Positions 1 to 5,346 of a DNA stretch of 5,777 nt are shown piece by piece. The notes under the pieces were generated by a model. The model saw only the letters and a list, made by a program, of their open reading frames with translations. It searched no databases and was not told where the DNA came from. The stretch is from contig VAXY01000182.1 in assembly GCA_005885085.1 (NCBI GenBank), positions 2,876-8,652 of the forward strand, given 5' to 3'. The stretch is from Actinomycetota bacterium (lineage in GTDB: Bacteria > Actinomycetota > Thermoleophilia > Gaiellales > Gaiellaceae). Position 1 is the stretch's first letter, and each line of letters opens with the position of its first letter. Position numbers and translations under genes: made by a program.

Positions 1-563
1 GAGGTCGTGATCGTGACGACGACGTCCTGCGCCGCCGCGTCGCGGTGACTCTCACCCGGCTCGGCGCCGACGTTCTCACAGAACTCGCGAAGGTTCCGCT
101 CGGTGCGGCAGTACGCGATCACGCGCTCCAGGGCGGGCAACGCCGCGCGGATGCAGCGAACCTGGGTCTCGGCTTGCGTTCCGCAGCCGATCACGCCGAG
201 GGTGGTCGCACGTTCGCGCGCCAAGTGCCTCGCGGCGACGGCGCTCGCCGCGCCCGTGCGCAGCCGGCCGAGCCAATCGGCCTCGATCAGTGCGACGAGC
301 TCCGGCCGGTCGGCCGAGAAGAGCGCGACGACGAACGCGGTGCCCTCACGGAATCCGGCATACGTCTTGACACCCGCGTACCCGAGCTCCAGATCGGACG
401 CTGCCATGTCGGCGAGACGTCCTTCCTCGAGCTCGAGGCGCCGTCGCGGCGCGAGGTGCACGGCCCCCGACGCCATTCGCTGGAAGCAGGCCTCGACTGC
501 CTGCACAGCATCGTCGGGGGAGAGCAGGCTCTGGACGTCGCCCTCCGACAGGAAGAGGGTCAC
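1..563 (-). CDS. Ornithine cyclodeaminase/mu-crystallin family protein, N-terminal part (cut by window edge)
   Basis: The first 187 residues are visible and the gene continues past the left edge; the family is usually a little over 300 aa. Seen: an N-terminal dimerisation/substrate half with GVKTY, whose Lys66 sits where the family has its substrate-binding lysine, then the LRTGAASAVAARHLA stretch (101-115) matching the family's RTaAasavA block, then a Rossmann start GVIGCGTQAETQ (GxGxxA, 123-134). Family knowledge: these NAD(P)-dependent enzymes include ornithine cyclodeaminase, alanine dehydrogenase and ketimine reductases, and the exact substrate cannot be read from this fragment. The GTG start at 563 overlaps the stop of the preceding gene as GTGA, with GAGG four bases upstream. 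It is the last visible gene of the minus-strand operon. Its metabolic link to the metal-transport genes is unclear. Confidence 0.88.
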   Translation of the reverse strand, partial: MTLFLSEGDVQSLLSPDDAVQAVEACFQRMASGAVHLAPRRRLELEEGRLADMAASDLELGYAGVKTYAGFREGTAFVVALFSADRPELVALIEADWLGRLRTGAASAVAARHLARERATTLGVIGCGTQAETQVRCIRAALPALERVIAYCRTERNLREFCENVGAEPGESHRDAAAQDVVVTITT

Positions 564-820
564 TGCACCTCGGTACCGTCGCGCACGATGATGCGGTCGC
601 CTTGGATCCGCACAACCGCCGCCCACGGAACGACGTCACGACGGTGCTCAGCGGGCCCGCCGACACCGAAATGTTCGAGCAGGCCGCGGCGACCCACCAC
701 AAGCCCTTCCACCACGGCATTCCCGGGCTCGATCGTGGCACGTAGGTCGCGGCAGCGGCCGAAGCCACGTCCCGATTCCGTCTCCACCTTTCGTCCCAGG
801 AACGAGGAGAACGTCCTCAT
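560..820 (-). CDS. Small PRC-barrel-like protein, 86 aa
   Basis: A short soluble protein with no signal peptide or membrane segment. It opens with FLGRKVETESGRGFGRCRDL (5-24), the typical first PRC-barrel strand pair (G-x-x-V then G-x-x-x-D-L), and continues with a VVEGLVVGRRGLLEHFG segment. It ends with VPWAAVVRIQGDRIIVRDG (64-82), which fits the closing VPW and V-x-I strands. PRC-barrels are small beta-barrels found in photosynthetic reaction centre H subunits, RimM and many stand-alone proteins, often as docking or regulatory modules. The ATG at 820 overlaps the upstream stop as ATGA, and its own stop overlaps the next gene as GTGA. The frame stays open upstream to about 1099, but that part is arginine-rich antisense-like sequence over the neighbouring gene. 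Role inferred: accessory or cytoplasmic regulator of the neighbouring transporter. Family assignment is by eye. Confidence 0.75.
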   Translation of the reverse strand: MRTFSSFLGRKVETESGRGFGRCRDLRATIEPGNAVVEGLVVGRRGLLEHFGVGGPAEHRRDVVPWAAVVRIQGDRIIVRDGTEVQ

Positions 821-1167
821 CGGTCCGCATCCGGGATCTTCGCGATCAGCGGTCGCAGACGATCGTCGCCGCGCCCGAGACCGAGCTCTGGCGCCCGTTT
901 CTTGAGCCGCACCTGAACGTCGACCTTTGCCACCTCGTTCCACGGGACCCGCACACGGCCTCCTCCGCCGATCCACGCGGCCAGTCGTCCGAGGAGACCG
1001 CCGCGGTTCGGCCAGACATCCGGTCCGCTCAGGATCGCCGCCACCCGCAGCTCCTCGCCGGGCCCACCTTCGAGCGCGAGGTCGTCCACCTTGCCGCAAC
1101 GGCGCTCGTCAGAGTCGAGGAGCTGGCGGTCTACGACGCGCAGCCCGAGGTCGATCGAGTCGCTCAA
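817..1167 (-). CDS. PRC-barrel-like protein, 116 aa, probable TTG start
   Basis: A soluble protein. Residues 4-30 (IDLGLRVVDRQLLDSDERRCGKVDDLAL) follow the PRC-barrel pattern V-x-D-x-x-G-x-x-G-K-V-D-D-L, with C24-G25 at the turn. Residues 40-56 (LRVAAILSGPDVWPNRG) form a second strand pair, and RVRVPWNEVAKVDVQVRL (71-88) is the closing strand pair with the VPW signature also seen in the 86-aa neighbour. The tail (89-116) is charged. The stop of the Nramp gene overlaps a TTG (1167-1165) as TTGA, and the visible homology begins right after it. No nearby ATG or GTG in this frame gives a better start, so TTG is chosen; no clear Shine-Dalgarno is seen, which fits translational coupling. The frame also runs open far upstream, antisense-like under the Nramp gene, and that part is not real. 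Two PRC-type genes in tandem after a transporter suggest partner or sensor modules (inference). Confidence 0.78.
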   Translation of the reverse strand: MSDSIDLGLRVVDRQLLDSDERRCGKVDDLALEGGPGEELRVAAILSGPDVWPNRGGLLGRLAAWIGGGGRVRVPWNEVAKVDVQVRLKKRAPELGLGRGDDRLRPLIAKIPDADR

Positions 1168-2387
1168 TTCTGACCCACGTTGGTGAGGATCAGCAGTGGC
1201 ACCGCACTGAGCGAGATCACGACGATGACGGCGAGGTAGATCAATCCGAGCACGTTGGCAAGCCGGCCGTTCGCGTATTCGCGCATGTAACTGCGGTCGT
1301 TTGCGACGAGCAGGATCGGAATGTACGTCAGAGGCAAGGCGACTGCGGAGAAGATGACGGCGTATTCGGTCAGCATCACCGGATCGACGCCCGTCATGAC
1401 GGCGCCGAGCGCGAGCACCAGCAGCACGCCCCAGGTGAGCGTGAAGCGCGGCGCGCCCGTCTGCGCGCGGTAGCGTCCCCACTCCCAGCCTAGGAACTGT
1501 GCGAGGCTGTAGGCGCCGGAGAAGAGGGTGTCGATCGCGGCGCCGCTGACCGCGAACAGAATGCCGACGAGCGCAAGCAAGAGGCCGATCTGGCCGAGTG
1601 GCACCTCGGCCCCGAGCGCGATCGAGCCGAGGAACTCCGGTTCGATGCCCTTGTCGAGGAAGAGCGAGCCGCCGACGATCATGAGCGAGAACGAGAGGAA
1701 GCCCCCGAGGCCGTAGCCGATGATCGCGTTCGCCTTGTTGAGCCCGAGGTCTTTTGGACTCCATCGCTCCTCGACTCCACCGGACGAATAGAAGTAGACC
1801 TCGTAGGGCGTCATCGCCGCGCCGAGGAGCCCGATCGCGAAGTACGCGTACAGGAGTGGGCTCTGGGTCTGCATGTGCGGGACGAAACCGTGGCCGACCG
1901 CGCTCCAGACCGGGTGGAGCTTGGCCGCAGCGACGGCGAAGACGAGCAGGCACAAGCCCCCGTAGCCGAAGATGCGCTCGATCCAGTCGAACGACGTCAC
2001 CCAGACGACGACGGCGAGCACGATGCCGGCAATCAGGATCAGCCACCTGTACGGCAGGCCCGACAGCAGCTGGAGGCAGATCGCGACGCCTCCGATCTCC
2101 GCCGTCAGCGTCATCAGGTTGACAACCTGCGCGCTGAGCAGCGCGACGAGCCCTGTGCGGAATCCGAGCCGCTCGCGGACCGCGTCGAAGACCGCCTTGC
2201 CGGACACGGCCGCGACGCGACCGCACATCTCGGAGTAGACGATGATCCCGACGACGCCGATGACGACGACCCAGAGCAGCTGGTAGCCGAAGGTCGCGCC
2301 CGCGGAGACGTTGAACACGAGATCGCCGATGTCGACGAAGCCACCGATGGCGGCGAGGATGCCGAGGGCGACCTGGAAGATCTTCAC
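1164..2387 (-). CDS. Divergent Nramp-family (SLC11-like) metal transporter, 407 aa
   Basis: A polytopic inner-membrane protein with about ten to eleven hydrophobic segments and the Nramp layout. TM1 is followed by GATFGYQLLWVVVIG (30-44), matching the family's AGsxFGYxLLWV region. The metal-site motifs are altered: the TM1 DPGN is D19-I20-G21-D22, and the TM6 MPH(N) is T193-P194-Y195-E196 within GAAMTPYEVYFYSSG. Canonical Nramps import Mn2+/Fe2+ with protons and use the TM6 methionine as a soft ligand. Its loss, together with Asn to Asp in TM1, suggests a harder ion such as Mg2+, as proposed for Nramp-related Mg2+ transporters, but that is inference. At 407 aa it sits at the short end of the family and begins almost directly in TM1. 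The GTG start at 2387 overlaps the lipoprotein stop as GTGA, and no Shine-Dalgarno is visible. The upstream open frame (to 2744) has no transporter character. Two PRC-barrel genes follow directly. Confidence 0.92.
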   Translation of the reverse strand: MKIFQVALGILAAIGGFVDIGDLVFNVSAGATFGYQLLWVVVIGVVGIIVYSEMCGRVAAVSGKAVFDAVRERLGFRTGLVALLSAQVVNLMTLTAEIGGVAICLQLLSGLPYRWLILIAGIVLAVVVWVTSFDWIERIFGYGGLCLLVFAVAAAKLHPVWSAVGHGFVPHMQTQSPLLYAYFAIGLLGAAMTPYEVYFYSSGGVEERWSPKDLGLNKANAIIGYGLGGFLSFSLMIVGGSLFLDKGIEPEFLGSIALGAEVPLGQIGLLLALVGILFAVSGAAIDTLFSGAYSLAQFLGWEWGRYRAQTGAPRFTLTWGVLLVLALGAVMTGVDPVMLTEYAVIFSAVALPLTYIPILLVANDRSYMREYANGRLANVLGLIYLAVIVVISLSAVPLLILTNVGQN

Positions 2388-2791
2388 TTGCTGAGCCGGT
2401 CGGCCGCGTCTGCGTCTGCGGAGAGCGGCTGCCGCATCGCCTTCGCGATCGCTCGATTCGTCGGGTGAAGGTGAAGCTGCTCGAGCTGACTGGAGACCTT
2501 CGCCGCCAGTCTCGAGAGCTTGTGCACGTGTGCCTCGATCCCAGGCGAGATCGGGCGCTCCGCAAGCGCGTCTGCGAGATTGGACGCCGCGCGCGAGAGT
2601 TCTTTCGCATGCATGCGCGCGAAATACTTCGTCGAAGCACCCTTCGACATGTCGTTCGCGAGCAGCTCGCCCTCGGTGGCGAGCGATCCGACCTTCTCGG
2701 CGTCCCGCTTCAGCGCATGCTTGTCGACGGTGCCGCCGTTGCAACCGGCGAGGGCAGCCGCCGCCAGGCAGAGCGCAAGACCACGCCTCAC
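2384..2791 (-). CDS. Small predicted lipoprotein, 135 aa, function unknown
   Basis: The N-terminus MRRGLALCLAAAALAGC is a textbook lipoprotein signal: two arginines, a hydrophobic core, and a lipobox LAGC with Cys17 as the lipidation site. The mature part is hydrophilic and predicted mostly helical, with heptad-like leucine/alanine spacing in 44-65 and 80-100 (for example LSRLAAKVSSQLEQLHL). It also has an unusually high share of His, Lys and Met for this genome. No enzyme motif is recognised. The GTG start at 2791 overlaps the DUF421 stop as GTGA. AAGAAGGA lies immediately before the start, too close for an ideal Shine-Dalgarno, so reinitiation is likely. It ends in a GTGA overlap with the Nramp gene, so it may work at the membrane near that transporter (inference). 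Confidence 0.82.
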   Translation of the reverse strand: MRRGLALCLAAAALAGCNGGTVDKHALKRDAEKVGSLATEGELLANDMSKGASTKYFARMHAKELSRAASNLADALAERPISPGIEAHVHKLSRLAAKVSSQLEQLHLHPTNRAIAKAMRQPLSADADAADRLSK

Positions 2792-3231
2792 TCCTTCTTG
2801 ACGATGCTGATGGAGCCGCTCGTCTCGAGCACAGCCCATCTGACGTCGCCGAGAGACTCGACTCCTTGCTGTAGGCGTGCCTGCTCCATCACCTCGTCGA
2901 GCGTCAGCCGCTCGTTCTTCATGTTGCGCTCGATGAGCTTCCCGTCCTCCACGAGGATGACGGGTTCCCCCTCGACCACGTTACGAATCCGTGACGATCG
3001 GAAGGTGGCGTAGGCGGTGAGCGTCGCGAGGAGGCCGATCGTTCCCGCGGCGAGAACGATCCCCGTGATCGAGTAGTCGCTCTGCGTCACCCCGTTCTGC
3101 ACGAGATCGCCAATGACGACGAGGAGGATCACGTCCGAAGGCTCCATGGACGACAGCTCGCGACGTCCGACGACGCGCATCAGGAAGAGGATGAAGACAT
3201 ACGCGACGACCGCTCGGGGAACGATGTCCAT
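2788..3231 (-). CDS. YetF-type DUF421 membrane protein, 147 aa
   Basis: Three N-terminal hydrophobic segments (about residues 4-20, 32-48 and 54-77) precede a cytoplasmic domain. Family signatures are visible: the GRREL motif (22-26), then PSDVILLVVIGDLVQNGVTQ (31-50), followed by GEPVILVEDGKLIERNMKNE and RLTLDEVMEQARLQQGVESL, and a closing DVRWAVLETSGSISIVKK. This matches the DUF421/YetF/YcaP group. The length is at the lower end of the family, but all expected blocks are present, so it looks intact. Family members in Bacillus are linked to spore or envelope roles, but the molecular function is not well settled. The ATG at 3231 shares a base with the upstream stop (TAATG). Pairing with the upstream single-pass protein suggests a joint envelope function (inference). 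Confidence 0.92.
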   Translation of the reverse strand: MDIVPRAVVAYVFILFLMRVVGRRELSSMEPSDVILLVVIGDLVQNGVTQSDYSITGIVLAAGTIGLLATLTAYATFRSSRIRNVVEGEPVILVEDGKLIERNMKNERLTLDEVMEQARLQQGVESLGDVRWAVLETSGSISIVKKE

Positions 3232-3755
3232 TACGGGAAGATCGTGATCGTCCGGTGGATGGTGAGGATGTGCGTCTCGCCGTCGTCGAGCTCCACGTTC
3301 TGAGAACGGTGCCCGACGTTCGTCGGGTTTACCTGCAGCGACATGAAGAAGATCAGCGACTGTCCTGCGGGGATGTGTCCGAACCCGTACGCGAGCCGGC
3401 CGTTACGGTCGGCTTCAGTCAGGGGCTGCGGCGCAAGCCCGTTGACCGTGTAGCCCTCGGCCCAGCCCGGATCGAGCACGAGAAAGGCATCCTTGATGTC
3501 CTGGCGCGCGGTGATGTGGAAACGCGCGGCGTACACGACGCCGCTCCGCGCGTGAACAGGCGCGTACACCTTCAATGAAGCACGCGGCGCCGCGGCGATC
3601 GAGGTGTGCGGGCGCTGTCCGAAGACGTTGAACAGCGCGGCGACGAGCACGACGGCCAACAAGACCAGCAGCACACGCCGGGCCTGAACCCACCAGCGTC
3701 GGCCTTCCATGTCCCGGTGGCGCTTTAGGGTGAGTGCGTCAGGGGCGCCGGCCAT
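3231..3755 (-). CDS. Single-pass membrane protein with extracytoplasmic beta-rich domain, 174 aa, function unknown
   Basis: A basic cytoplasmic N-terminus (residues 1-26, with RR at 19-20 and 26-27) leads into one membrane helix (about 27-46). After it comes an extracytoplasmic region of alternating short hydrophobic strands such as SGVVYAARFHITA (71-83), DAFLVLDPGW (89-98) and SLIFFMSLQVNP (133-144), which suggests an Ig-like or other beta-sandwich fold. No cysteines and no catalytic motif are seen. I do not recognise a named family. It is the first gene of the operon and its stop shares one base with the DUF421 start. The ATG at 3755 is the first usable start; an ATG at codon 16 is a possible alternative, and neither has a strong Shine-Dalgarno. 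No clear promoter was found in the 66 bp between this gene and the divergent tRNA. Confidence 0.8.
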   Translation of the reverse strand: MAGAPDALTLKRHRDMEGRRWWVQARRVLLVLLAVVLVAALFNVFGQRPHTSIAAAPRASLKVYAPVHARSGVVYAARFHITARQDIKDAFLVLDPGWAEGYTVNGLAPQPLTEADRNGRLAYGFGHIPAGQSLIFFMSLQVNPTNVGHRSQNVELDDGETHILTIHRTITIFP

Positions 3756-3801
3756 GGCGACATTCCAATTCGCGTGCGGCAGACGTCGTCCTGCGAGGCG
3801 C

Positions 3802-3807
3802 TACACT
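3802..3807 (+). promoter_or_regulatory. Candidate -10 box of the tRNA gene
   Basis: TACACT fits the TAnnnT -10 pattern and would place the transcription start near 3814, about eight bases before the tRNA 5' end, a normal short leader. No convincing -35 is seen at 17-18 bp upstream. Confidence 0.45.
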
Positions 3808-3821
3808 GGTGCGGCTTCAGA

Positions 3822-3894
3822 GCGCCCGTAGCTCAGGGGATAGAGCGCAGCCCTGCGGAGGCTGAGGTCGCATGTTCGAATCATGCCGGGCGCA
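3822..3894 (+). tRNA. tRNA-Arg, anticodon GCG (reads CGC)
   Basis: A full cloverleaf can be drawn. The acceptor stem GCGCCCG (3822-3828) pairs with CGGGCGC (3887-3893), with discriminator A3894. The D-arm is GCTC/GAGC around AGGGGATA. The anticodon stem CAGCC/GGCTG (3848-3852 and 3860-3864) encloses the loop CTGCGGA. The variable loop is AGGTC, and the T-arm GCATG/CATGC encloses TTCGAAT. Every stem base pairs canonically. The anticodon at 3855-3857 is GCG, which specifies arginine; a shift of the stem would lose U33. No 3' CCA is encoded, so it must be added by nucleotidyltransferase. Most bacteria decode CGC with an ACG anticodon edited to inosine, so GCG is notable. It faces away from the minus-strand operon and converges with the ygfZ-like gene. 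Confidence 0.95.
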
Positions 3895-3898
3895 TGTG

Positions 3899-3940
3899 CC
3901 GCGCAAAAACCGGCGCTTCGCGCATGATGTTTTTGCGCGG
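3899..3940. terminator. Symmetric hairpin, probable bidirectional terminator
   Basis: CCGCGCAAAAAC (3899-3910) is perfectly complementary to GTTTTTGCGCGG (3929-3940), a 12-bp stem. Inside it, GCGC-TTC-GCGC (3913-3923) can form a smaller hairpin. On the minus strand this inner hairpin is followed by CGG and five Ts; on the plus strand five Ts follow after six bases. It starts five bases after the tRNA end and lies 17 bases beyond the stop of the convergent ygfZ-like gene, so it can terminate both transcripts. Confidence 0.7.
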
Positions 3941-3957
3941 ATGGGCTCGGGAGTCCG

Positions 3958-4680
3958 TCAACGGCGAAGGCGGGCAGAGCCCGCCTTCGCGGCGATCTGG
4001 AGTTGCGCGCTTTCCGGGACCTCGGTGCGCACGTATGCCAACGCCAGTCCTGGAACGATGCTCGTGATTCGACCGACCACCTTCTCGTCGAGAGTCAGCT
4101 CGTCGCCCGGGGCGGCGTCGCCGTCGATCTCGAGAATGCGAAGGCGGCGGTTGACCTTGCCGCGGTGGTGCTGACGGGCGATTGGTTCCTGGCCCGGATA
4201 GCAGCCTTTCGAGAAGCTGATGTGCGTCTCCTCGAGGCCGGCTTCGGCTGGAAGAACCCGGTCGTCGAGCTCGGCGCCCCAGCGCGGGATGCCTGCTTCG
4301 ATCCGCCACCGCTCGAAGTCCGCGTCGCTCGCCTCGTCGCCGGCGGGTCGCTCGTCGAGCACTTCCTCACCGCCCAGCACGAGCCACGACTCGTGCTGCT
4401 CGGGCTCGATCTCCACCTTCGCGGCGAACCGGGCCCGGAGCAGTTGCGCGCGAACGGGCTCACCGAGGTCGGGCTCGGTCAGCAAGAGGAAGTCTTCGGC
4501 CGTACGGCGCATGATGCGGAGCGGAGCGATCATGCGCGCCTTGGGCGTCACGTCGCAGACGTCAGCCGCGGCGACGTCGTTCGACACCATCCGCTGCAGG
4601 AAGTCCTCGGCATCCGGTCCCGAGACGCGAATGAACGCTCGGGGCCGGCGCACCACTGCCTGGGACGTAACGCTCGACAT
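3958..4680 (-). CDS. ygfZ: YgfZ/GcvT-like folate-binding protein, 240 aa
   Basis: The signature motif K158-G-C-Y-P-G-Q-E165 with following PIAR is the hallmark of the YgfZ/IBA57 branch of the GcvT fold. The N-terminal half has the family's FLQRMVSNDVAAAD (27-40), TPKARMIAPLRIMRR (45-59) and FERWRIEAGIPRWGAEL (122-138), and the end has a GcvT C-terminal barrel (VVGRITSIVPGLALAYVR). YgfZ proteins bind folate and support iron-sulfur cluster repair and maturation and tRNA modification in the cytoplasm; Cys160 of the motif is present. The ATG at 4680 is chosen because the homology starts just after it and a candidate -10 sits seven bases upstream, as in leaderless mRNAs. A GTG at 4707 would extend the protein by nine residues but runs into the divergent gene. 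The last codons form a strong hairpin (listed separately). It shares its promoter zone with the molybdopterin gene. Confidence 0.92.
   Translation of the reverse strand: MSSVTSQAVVRRPRAFIRVSGPDAEDFLQRMVSNDVAAADVCDVTPKARMIAPLRIMRRTAEDFLLLTEPDLGEPVRAQLLRARFAAKVEIEPEQHESWLVLGGEEVLDERPAGDEASDADFERWRIEAGIPRWGAELDDRVLPAEAGLEETHISFSKGCYPGQEPIARQHHRGKVNRRLRILEIDGDAAPGDELTLDEKVVGRITSIVPGLALAYVRTEVPESAQLQIAAKAGSARLRR
3964..3990. repeat. Perfect 12-bp inverted repeat at the 3' end of the ygfZ-like gene
   Basis: GCGAAGGCGGGC (3964-3975) and GCCCGCCTTCGC (3979-3990) are exact inverse complements around a 3-base AGA loop. It lies in the last codons of the ygfZ-like gene (residues AKAGSARLR), four bases before the stop. 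It would form a very stable RNA hairpin but has no T-run directly after it, so it may protect the mRNA 3' end, slow polymerase ahead of the next hairpin, or be a dispersed palindromic element. Confidence 0.8.
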
Positions 4681-4686
4681 GCCATC

Positions 4687-4693
4687 TAGTCTA
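4687..4693. promoter_or_regulatory. Shared palindromic -10 of a divergent promoter pair
   Basis: TAGTCTA fits TAnnnT on both strands: plus TAGTCT (4687-4692) and minus TAGACT (4693-4688). The gap to the minus ATG is seven bases and to the plus GTG eight bases, so both mRNAs would be leaderless or nearly so. It is embedded in CTAG-T-CTAG (4686-4694). No good -35 is visible on either side. Confidence 0.5.
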
Positions 4694-4700
4694 GGTTCGG

Positions 4701-5312
4701 GTGTCACTCTTCCGGTCCAAAGCAGAGCACAAGCTCGTCGAGAAAGGGCTGGACCCGAAGCGCCTGCCGCCGGGCCAGTACCTGACGGAGAAGTGGCCGG
4801 TACTGCATGCCGGCACGGTCCCGCAGACGGACCTGTCGACGTGGGACTTCAAGGTCTTCGGCGAGGTCGAGGAGCCGACCACGCTCACCTACGACGAGCT
4901 GAAGGCACTCCCGCAGACCGAGATCACCGTGGACATCCACTGCGTGACACGGTGGAGCCGCTTCGACACCAGCTTCAAGGGCGTCCACTGGCGCGAGCTC
5001 ACGACGCTCGTCCGGCCGAAGTCGAGCGCGCGATTCGTGCTCGCGCACGCGGAGCAGGGCTTCACGGCGAACGTCCCGCTCGCGGCGCTGGAGGACGACG
5101 AGGCCCTGATCGCGTGGGAAGCCGACGGTGCGCCGCTCGAGCCCGACCACGGCTGGCCGCTTCGGCTCGTCGTGCCGTCGCGCTACTTCTGGAAGAGCGC
5201 GAAGTGGCTCCGCGGCCTGGAGCTGCTGTCCGCCGACCAGCCGGGCTTCTGGGAGCGCTACGGCTACCACAACGACGCCGATTTCTGGAAGGAGCAGCGC
5301 TACGGGTTTTAG
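4701..5312 (+). CDS. Sulfite-oxidase-like molybdopterin-dependent oxidoreductase, 203 aa
   Basis: A compact single-domain member of the sulfite oxidase/YedY molybdopterin-binding fold (Oxidored_molyb). Visible marks are RLPPGQYLTEKWPVLHAG (21-38), the strand STWDFKVFGEVEEPTTLT (46-63), the LKALPQTEITVDIHCVTRWS block (67-86) with Cys81 as the expected molybdenum ligand, AHAEQGFTANVPL (115-127), LEPDHGWPLRLVVP (146-159), YFWKSAKWLRGLEL (162-175) and the end PGFWERYGYHNDADFWKEQRY, typical of the short bacterial sulfite-oxidase-like group. There is no twin-arginine signal, so it is predicted cytoplasmic, unlike YedY. The heme and dimerisation domains of eukaryotic sulfite oxidase are absent. The substrate is unknown. 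GTG 4701 is the earliest start because an in-frame TAG lies at 4692-4694; AGG five bases before it is a modest ribosome site. It is divergent from the ygfZ-like gene. Confidence 0.93.
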   Translation: MSLFRSKAEHKLVEKGLDPKRLPPGQYLTEKWPVLHAGTVPQTDLSTWDFKVFGEVEEPTTLTYDELKALPQTEITVDIHCVTRWSRFDTSFKGVHWRELTTLVRPKSSARFVLAHAEQGFTANVPLAALEDDEALIAWEADGAPLEPDHGWPLRLVVPSRYFWKSAKWLRGLELLSADQPGFWERYGYHNDADFWKEQRYGF

Positions 5313-5346
5313 ATAGCCTCCTGCGCGCTAACCGAGGGGCAAAATC

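Larger units (their letters stand above)
1..3755 (-). other. Operon of at least six overlapping genes
   Basis: All six genes lie on the minus strand, and each junction overlaps: TAATG at 3229-3233, GTGA at 2788-2791, GTGA at 2384-2387, TTGA at 1164-1167, ATGA at 817-820 and GTGA at 560-563. There is no space for internal terminators or separate promoters outside coding DNA, so a single mRNA with coupled translation is the simplest reading. The order is: beta-domain membrane protein, YetF-like protein, lipoprotein, Nramp-like transporter, PRC-barrel, PRC-barrel, ornithine cyclodeaminase family. The operon may continue beyond the left edge. Confidence 0.85.

Noticed and set aside
425..438. Perfect 14-bp palindrome CCTCGAGCTCGAGG
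   Set aside because: It lies inside the ornithine cyclodeaminase-family gene and is explained by CTC/GAG codons for a Leu-Glu-Leu-Glu run; no sign of an operator.
45..905. Long plus-strand open frame opposite the ornithine cyclodeaminase and PRC genes
   Set aside because: Arg/Pro-rich product without recognisable motifs; the minus strand carries clear family signatures over the same DNA. Typical high-GC antisense frame.
1168..2640. Upstream minus-strand extension of the frame that encodes the 116-aa PRC-like protein
   Set aside because: It runs out of frame under the Nramp gene and is extremely Arg-rich. Only the tail after the TTG at 1167 is protein-like.
3756..3821. Search for a promoter of the minus-strand operon
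   Set aside because: No convincing TAnnnT with suitable spacing on the minus strand; reported as not found rather than forced.
3774..4067. Plus-strand open frame across the tRNA
   Set aside because: The APVAQGIERS-type peptide is a translated tRNA gene, a well-known false call.
5313..5345. Possible terminator after the molybdopterin gene
   Set aside because: The GCCTC/GAGGGGC pairing is short, needs a bulge and has no T-run.
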